DNA of 64,000 nt, from the NCBI RefSeq assembly GCF_016772475.1, contig NZ_CP068595.1, forward strand, positions 4,340,001 through 4,404,000, in the 5' to 3' direction. This document shows positions 60,156-64,000 of this stretch, piece by piece; within the stretch, counting starts at the first letter, position 1, and each line of letters begins with the position of its first letter. A model generated the notes under the pieces. It was not told the origin of the DNA and ran no database searches. It saw nothing but the letters and a program-made list of their open reading frames with translations. The translations under genes were made by a program, and so were the position numbers. The DNA is from Paenibacillus sonchi. GTDB taxonomy: Bacteria > Bacillota > Bacilli > Paenibacillales > Paenibacillaceae.

Positions 60156-60395
60156 ATGCCGATTTCAAAATATGAACCTAAATTTCCACCTGTAGAAGTG
60201 TTTCTGACAAGATTTTTTGATTATGAAAGTGATATTCTGATCTTTGAACAAGAGACCAAAATCCCGATCCCAACAATCTCCAAGGGTGATATTATAGAAA
60301 TATTTGAAGATGACTATGTGGTTAAAGAAAGAAAATTTGCATTTAATGAAGATGCTTTTTTTACTATATATCGTATAGAAATGTTGGATTTTTGA
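60156..60395 (+). CDS. Candidate immunity protein for the Rhs-HYD1 toxin
   Basis: 79 residues, AT-rich and acidic, 44 bases after the Rhs gene and preceded by AAAGGAG. It has no signal peptide or recognised domain (note FDYESDILIFEQETKIPIPT). Immunity genes normally sit directly behind the toxin tip; the call rests on that position. Confidence 0.55.
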   Translation: MPISKYEPKFPPVEVFLTRFFDYESDILIFEQETKIPIPTISKGDIIEIFEDDYVVKERKFAFNEDAFFTIYRIEMLDF

Positions 60396-60617
60396 AAATA
60401 CGAAGTGCCAAAAGAACGTAGAAAGTCGCGTAGGCGAATACTCAGCCGGGTTTAATGGTAGTCTTGGCCGTTGGCAGAGCTTTATGGCATTATCTCTACA
60501 CATTAGACGGCTCGGCGTAGGGCCGCGGTCAACTTAAACCTTAAAGCACTTGAATACTGCCTTTAAAAGACAGGTTCAGGTGCTTTTGCGTTTTGCGGGA
60601 TGAAATGAGGAAAGATG

Positions 60618-61126
60618 ACTAACATACCGATGGCCTGCGTTCCATGAAGACAAATGGCAATACCCAGACTCAAGTGAACTATAACCTGAATGGTGAAGTG
60701 ATCTCGCAAGAGAAGATTGTCAGCGGTGTGTTCGTGGAACAGGCGAATTTCGTCCGTGGGGACCGGGTACTGGTTAAGAAGGATAAGAAGTTCTCCAAGG
60801 ATTACTATTACCTGTACAATGGGCACGGTGACGTTGTACAGAACGTGGATACCAGCGGAGCGGTAATCAATAGTTACACCTATGATGAATGGGGAAACAT
60901 CACCAGCCAGGTGGAGGGAACCTCTAATTCCTTCAAGTACTCAGGAGAAGTGTACGATCCAGAAACCGGGCCTTACTACCTGCGGGCACGGTATTATGAT
61001 CCGAGTATGGGACGGTTTTTAAATGAGGATACGGTTGAGGGGCAGATTGATAATCCGCTGAGTTTGAATTTGTATACAAGAGATTTACATAGGTACACCG
61101 GAGAGGATTTCTGTTATGCAAGGTAA
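60618..61126 (+). pseudogene. Orphan Rhs C-terminal core fragment
   Basis: A frame from about 60618 repeats the end of the upstream Rhs core (DNA about 58985-59450): GLRSMKTNGNTQTQVNYNL, GDRVLVKKDKK, YYLRARYYDPSMGRFLNEDT. It has no signal peptide or beginning. It diverges after NPLSLNLYT into a short unrelated tail and stops at 61124-61126. It lacks the DPSGK junction and any toxin. This is the usual leftover of a displaced Rhs tip. Confidence 0.8.
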
Positions 61127-61266
61127 TGTGAAGATCGATAGTGACATGGAAGTGTTCTTCATTCCACATCGCTTATGAAAATAAGGCAAGTGAGATTCTG
61201 GAGGAGTAAAGCACAGTATAAGTTGTAGATCAAGAACCTTATTTCTTATTATGGAGATGAAAAATA

Positions 61267-63283
61267 TTGAAAAATATGATGCTATTATTTATTTTGTTCC
61301 TTGTTATAATTGACATGTTTCCTCAAAGGACCTATGCGGATGAATACTTTTATGACAAAAATGGACGATTGGAATCAGTGAAATCAATTAATAATGCTGT
61401 TGATTTTTATTACGATTTGAATGGGAACCTAATGAGGAAAAATCCAAATGGCAATTTAATAAGAAATGGGGATTTTGAAATATCTGATACCAGCAGTGGA
61501 ACTGCGAGTTATTGGAGAACTTATACAGGCCCAGGTTTTCAAGAACCAAAAGGTGAAATAGAAACGTCTACAGTGGCAAGTGGTAAACAGTCTCAAAAAA
61601 TAATAACTAATGGTGTAGGAGGATTGTATCAGGATATACAGATAGGTGGGGATACATCATATGAGCTAATTGGCCGTATAATGCCAAGTAATATGCTGAA
61701 TGGAACGGTGATGCTGAAGGTTGATTATTATAATGCTTCAGGTAACTTAATTAGTGGAGAGACTCTTGCCGAAATAGGCGCACAGAACCTATGGACAACC
61801 GTCGGAGGAGCAATAAGAACGCCTAAAGGAACGCTAATAGCAAGAATACATTTTCATGTGGCTTCTTCCACTGGAGGTACTTTGGTGGTAGATATGGTTT
61901 CGATGCGGAAGAGTATCTACGGAAATATGCTGGCAAATGGAGATTTTGAGGCACAGCAAATGAATGGTGTAGGGGATGGATGGGGTAAATACGGAGCATT
62001 TGGTGAATATCAACTTATATCATCAAACGTGACTTCTGGAGTGCAGGCTCAAAAGCTTACGATGACCAACGTCGGAGGTTTGTATCAGGATATAGCTGTA
62101 AGAGGGAATACTTTATATGACATAAACGGTCGGATAAATATAAGTAATTTGTCGAGTGGAAAGGTTCAATTGATTGTAAATTATTTTGATATATCAGGAA
62201 AAGCAATCAGCGGAGGGATTTTAGCGGAAGTAAGTGTCATCGACACCTGGACTACCACAGGTGGAATAATAAAGACGCCAATAGGAGCTAGCATAGCACG
62301 AATTCATATTCAAGTGGCTTCTTCGTCTGGAGGCACACTGTTGGTAGATATGTTCACTATGAAAAAAGTATAGATGGCAATATGCTAGCAAATGGGGATT
62401 TCGAAGCATCTCAAATTGGTGGTGTTGCAGATGGATGGGGAAATATGGAGCCTATGGGGATTATCAGCTTACAACCTCGACCGTAACTTCGGGTAAACAA
62501 TCCCAGAGACTTACGATGACTGGTACTGGAGGCATATATCAGGATGTTGCTGTAAGTGGGAATACATTGTATGACTTGAACGGCCGCATAAATATAAGCA
62601 GTCTACAAAGTGGGGCAGTAAAGCTAGTCGTCAACTACTTTGATAGTTCAGGAAAAGCAATCAGTGGGTTAGCTGTGACAGAATTAAGCACCTTAAACGT
62701 ATGGACTACGTTTGGAGGGACGATTAAAACTCCAACCGGAGCGGTGGTGGCTAGAATTCATATTCACATGGACTCCTCTTCGGGAGGCATATTTGTAGTG
62801 GACATGGTTAATTTCAAGAAAACTACAGATGGAAATATGCTTGGAAATGGGGATTTCGAAGCATCTCAAATTGGTGGTGTTGCAGATGGATGGGGAAAAT
62901 ACGGAGCCTATGGGGATTATCAGCTTACAACCTCGACAGTAACATCCGGTACCCAAGCTCAGAAGATTGGGATGACTGGAATAGGTGGATTATACCAAGA
63001 AGTGGCTGTATCTGCGGAATCATCATATACTCTTAGCGGTCGGATTAATATAGTCAACTTGCTCAGTGAAAAAGTTAAACTAATCGTTAATTATTACGAT
63101 TCATCTGGAAGAATGATTAGTGGAGTGACATTGGCAGAAGTAAGTGTCTTAAACATATGGACTACTGTGGGCGGAACAATAAAGCCACCAATGGGGGCGG
63201 TGTCAGCGAGGGTACATTTTCACATGACATCTTCTTCAGGAGGCACATTTGTAGTGGACAAGGTTGAGTTTAAGAAAAGCTGA
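61267..63283 (+). CDS. Exported protein with four carbohydrate-binding-like repeats, two frameshifts as read
   Basis: TTG start after GGAGATG. A signal peptide, then YD-like segments (YFYDKNGRLESVK; FYYDLNGNLMRKNP), then four modules of about 130 residues. Each begins NGDFE and contains GLYQDI-, YDINGRINISNL-, LIVNYFD- and IARIHIHV-like blocks, in the style of family 4/9-type CBM modules. One A is missing at 62362-62367 and one at 62441-62443; the fourth repeat has GGGGAAAATAC at the matching place, showing the missing base. Restored length is about 672 residues. Binding to a wall glycan or polysaccharide is inferred. Confidence 0.7.
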
Positions 63284-63308
63284 GAAGGCGTAGGAATACA
63301 CCTTAGCA

Positions 63309-63519
63309 GTGCGCCGAATGATTGAGCCGGAAAGTGTGTTTGGCCAACTAAAAGTAACGGGGATCACGGTGTTTTCTGCTTCGATAACCGTCAGAAGTGA
63401 CACTTGAGGTCAGGGGGCTTTCGCTTGCCCATTATGTGCGGAAGCAAGCCGCAGTGAATAAAAATGCAAGGCAGCGATTCTCCAATAACCCGGGAATCGC
63501 TGCCTTTTTGTCTATTTAA
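63309..63519 (+). pseudogene. IS1182-like transposase C-terminal remnant
   Basis: RRMIEPESVFGQLK (frame from 63309), then in another frame EVTLEVRGLSLAHYVRKQAAVNKN, ending at TAA 63517-63519. Both resemble the last 60 residues of IS1182/DDE transposases (ESVFGQLK and SLAHN motifs). No terminal repeats or N-terminal part are left. Confidence 0.6.
63470..63510 (+). terminator. Rho-independent terminator
   Basis: GGCAGCGATTC (63470-63480) pairs exactly with GAATCGCTGCC (63494-63504), followed by TTTTTG. It lies inside the transposase remnant and is now the first strong terminator after the 61267 gene. Confidence 0.85.
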
Positions 63520-63548
63520 TTCCCATTCACCACCAGACGAATAGTTTT

Positions 63549-63674
63549 CTAAATTTGTACGACTTCTCCATCTTTATTGAATTCTACTCCCAGATCAGCT
63601 ATAAAATTAAGTTTTTTGGCTAATGTACCATTCTCAAGTCGGTATACTTGATTTAGGTGTCGAGCTTTCAGTAC
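63549..63674 (-). pseudogene. Possible C-terminal remnant of an unknown protein
   Basis: The minus frame gives LKARHLNQVYRLENGTLAKK and then FIADLGVEFNKDGEVVQI before a TAG at 63549-63551; it has no start codon and is cut by a TAA at 63675. The sequence is protein-like but unrecognised. The rest of 63520-63893 shows no gene. Confidence 0.25.
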
Positions 63675-63893
63675 TTAATGGGCGTGTGCGTTAAAGACAG
63701 CCTTATTTTTATGATTGGTTTATGGGCTATCGAACTACAGTTAAATGAAACTGGCTGTGTAAGATAGATCACATCCTGCATTTTTCGATACAAGTTTTTA
63801 CTATGCTTGGAATGGAATAGCTGTTACATTATACTAGTAATTTCCTTACGTTTAATACATACATAGCAGTCAAATGAATATGGAGGTTTTTTT

Positions 63894-64000
63894 GTGATTA
63901 TTAAGATATGGCCGAATTCAGGTAAACTAGGAACAATTAGACGATTAATCTTAGCACTAGGTGTACTTTTTACTATGAGTTCAACTCTAGGCGCTGATAA
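63894..64000 (+). CDS. Exported protein, N-terminus only (partial)
   Basis: GTG start after GGAGG (63882-63886). The first 35 residues form a signal peptide: basic KIWPNSGKLGTIRR, hydrophobic LILALGVLFTM, then a likely cleavage region. The gene runs off the window. By context it is probably another surface protein of the same region. Confidence 0.5.
   Translation, partial: MIIKIWPNSGKLGTIRRLILALGVLFTMSSTLGAD

Noticed and set aside
61460..63283. CRISPR-like or satellite DNA because of repeated segments
   Set aside because: Spacing of about 430-450 bases and preserved reading frame show protein-domain repeats, not CRISPR. The Pro/Thr region at 50370-50570 was rejected for the same reason.
63284..64000. 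Right attachment site of the element
   Set aside because: No repeat of the sequence between sufB and the integrase was found here.

Overview
The window looks like a Paenibacillus-type chromosome (Firmicutes, Bacillales) carrying a large integrated mobile element. The host part (1-20989) is GC-richer. Its gene content fits a spore-forming, low-to-mid-GC Gram-positive: a maltodextrin-type ABC transporter without a PTS, a GH4 glycosidase, YhbH, DUF423 and DUF1805 proteins, Dps, and a Bacillus-type sufCDSUB operon. From 20990 onward the DNA is more AT-rich and the content switches abruptly to mobile-element and surface-protein genes.

Layout. 1-7592: end of a sugar-binding lipoprotein gene, malF (frameshifted as read), malG, a chemoreceptor, an AraC regulator and a GH4 alpha-glycosidase, together a sugar sensing, uptake and cleavage cluster. 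7593-15530: yhbH (minus), a truncated DUF11 repeat protein (minus), a methyltransferase (minus), a lipoprotein, small membrane and hypothetical proteins, DUF1805 and dps. 15679-20989: SUF iron-sulfur cluster operon behind a sigma-A-like promoter that overlaps a PerR/Fur-like palindrome. 21028-24101: left end of the element, with tyrosine integrase, ImmA peptidase, XRE repressor, divergent XRE regulator with ATACG operators, and a DUF771 protein. 24157-28446: NusG paralog, RecD2-like helicase and two winged-helix proteins, possibly the replication module. 28447-28997: non-coding palindromic repeats and hairpins (candidate origin). 28998-30990: SpoVS, a hypothetical, an HD-GYP protein and a YdjM-like membrane protein.

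31047-51133 is the most striking part: one long same-strand run, with many 4-nt overlaps. It encodes a type IV secretion core (VirB2-, VirB3-, split VirB4-, VirB6-like proteins and an M23/lysozyme cell-wall hydrolase), then a Tad/type IVc pilus set (two TadZ-like proteins, CpaF ATPase, TadB, TadC, Flp-like pilin, two TadE/G-like pseudopilins, CpaB), then a WxL-type surface complex (WxL-like proteins, a DUF916 membrane-anchored partner, and an RCC1-like propeller fused to a WxL domain). Intrinsic terminators sit inside this run directly before ribosome-binding sites, and the element has its own NusG paralog, so processive antitermination is a reasonable model.

51190-63283 is a surface-protein and toxin region: a discoidin-repeat protein (minus), a decayed GBS-Bsp-like repeat gene, an 1870-residue Rhs protein ending in a HYD1-type ADP-ribosyltransferase-like toxin, a candidate immunity gene, an orphan Rhs tip, and a four-module carbohydrate-binding-like protein. 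An IS1182-like transposase remnant and the start of another exported protein close the window. No relaxase, VirD4 coupling protein, prepilin peptidase or right attachment site is visible, so the element probably continues past 64000.

Caution: twelve single-base frameshifts interrupt otherwise conserved genes, ten of them in mononucleotide runs one base too short. That pattern suggests consensus sequencing errors, so several 'broken' genes are probably intact in the organism.
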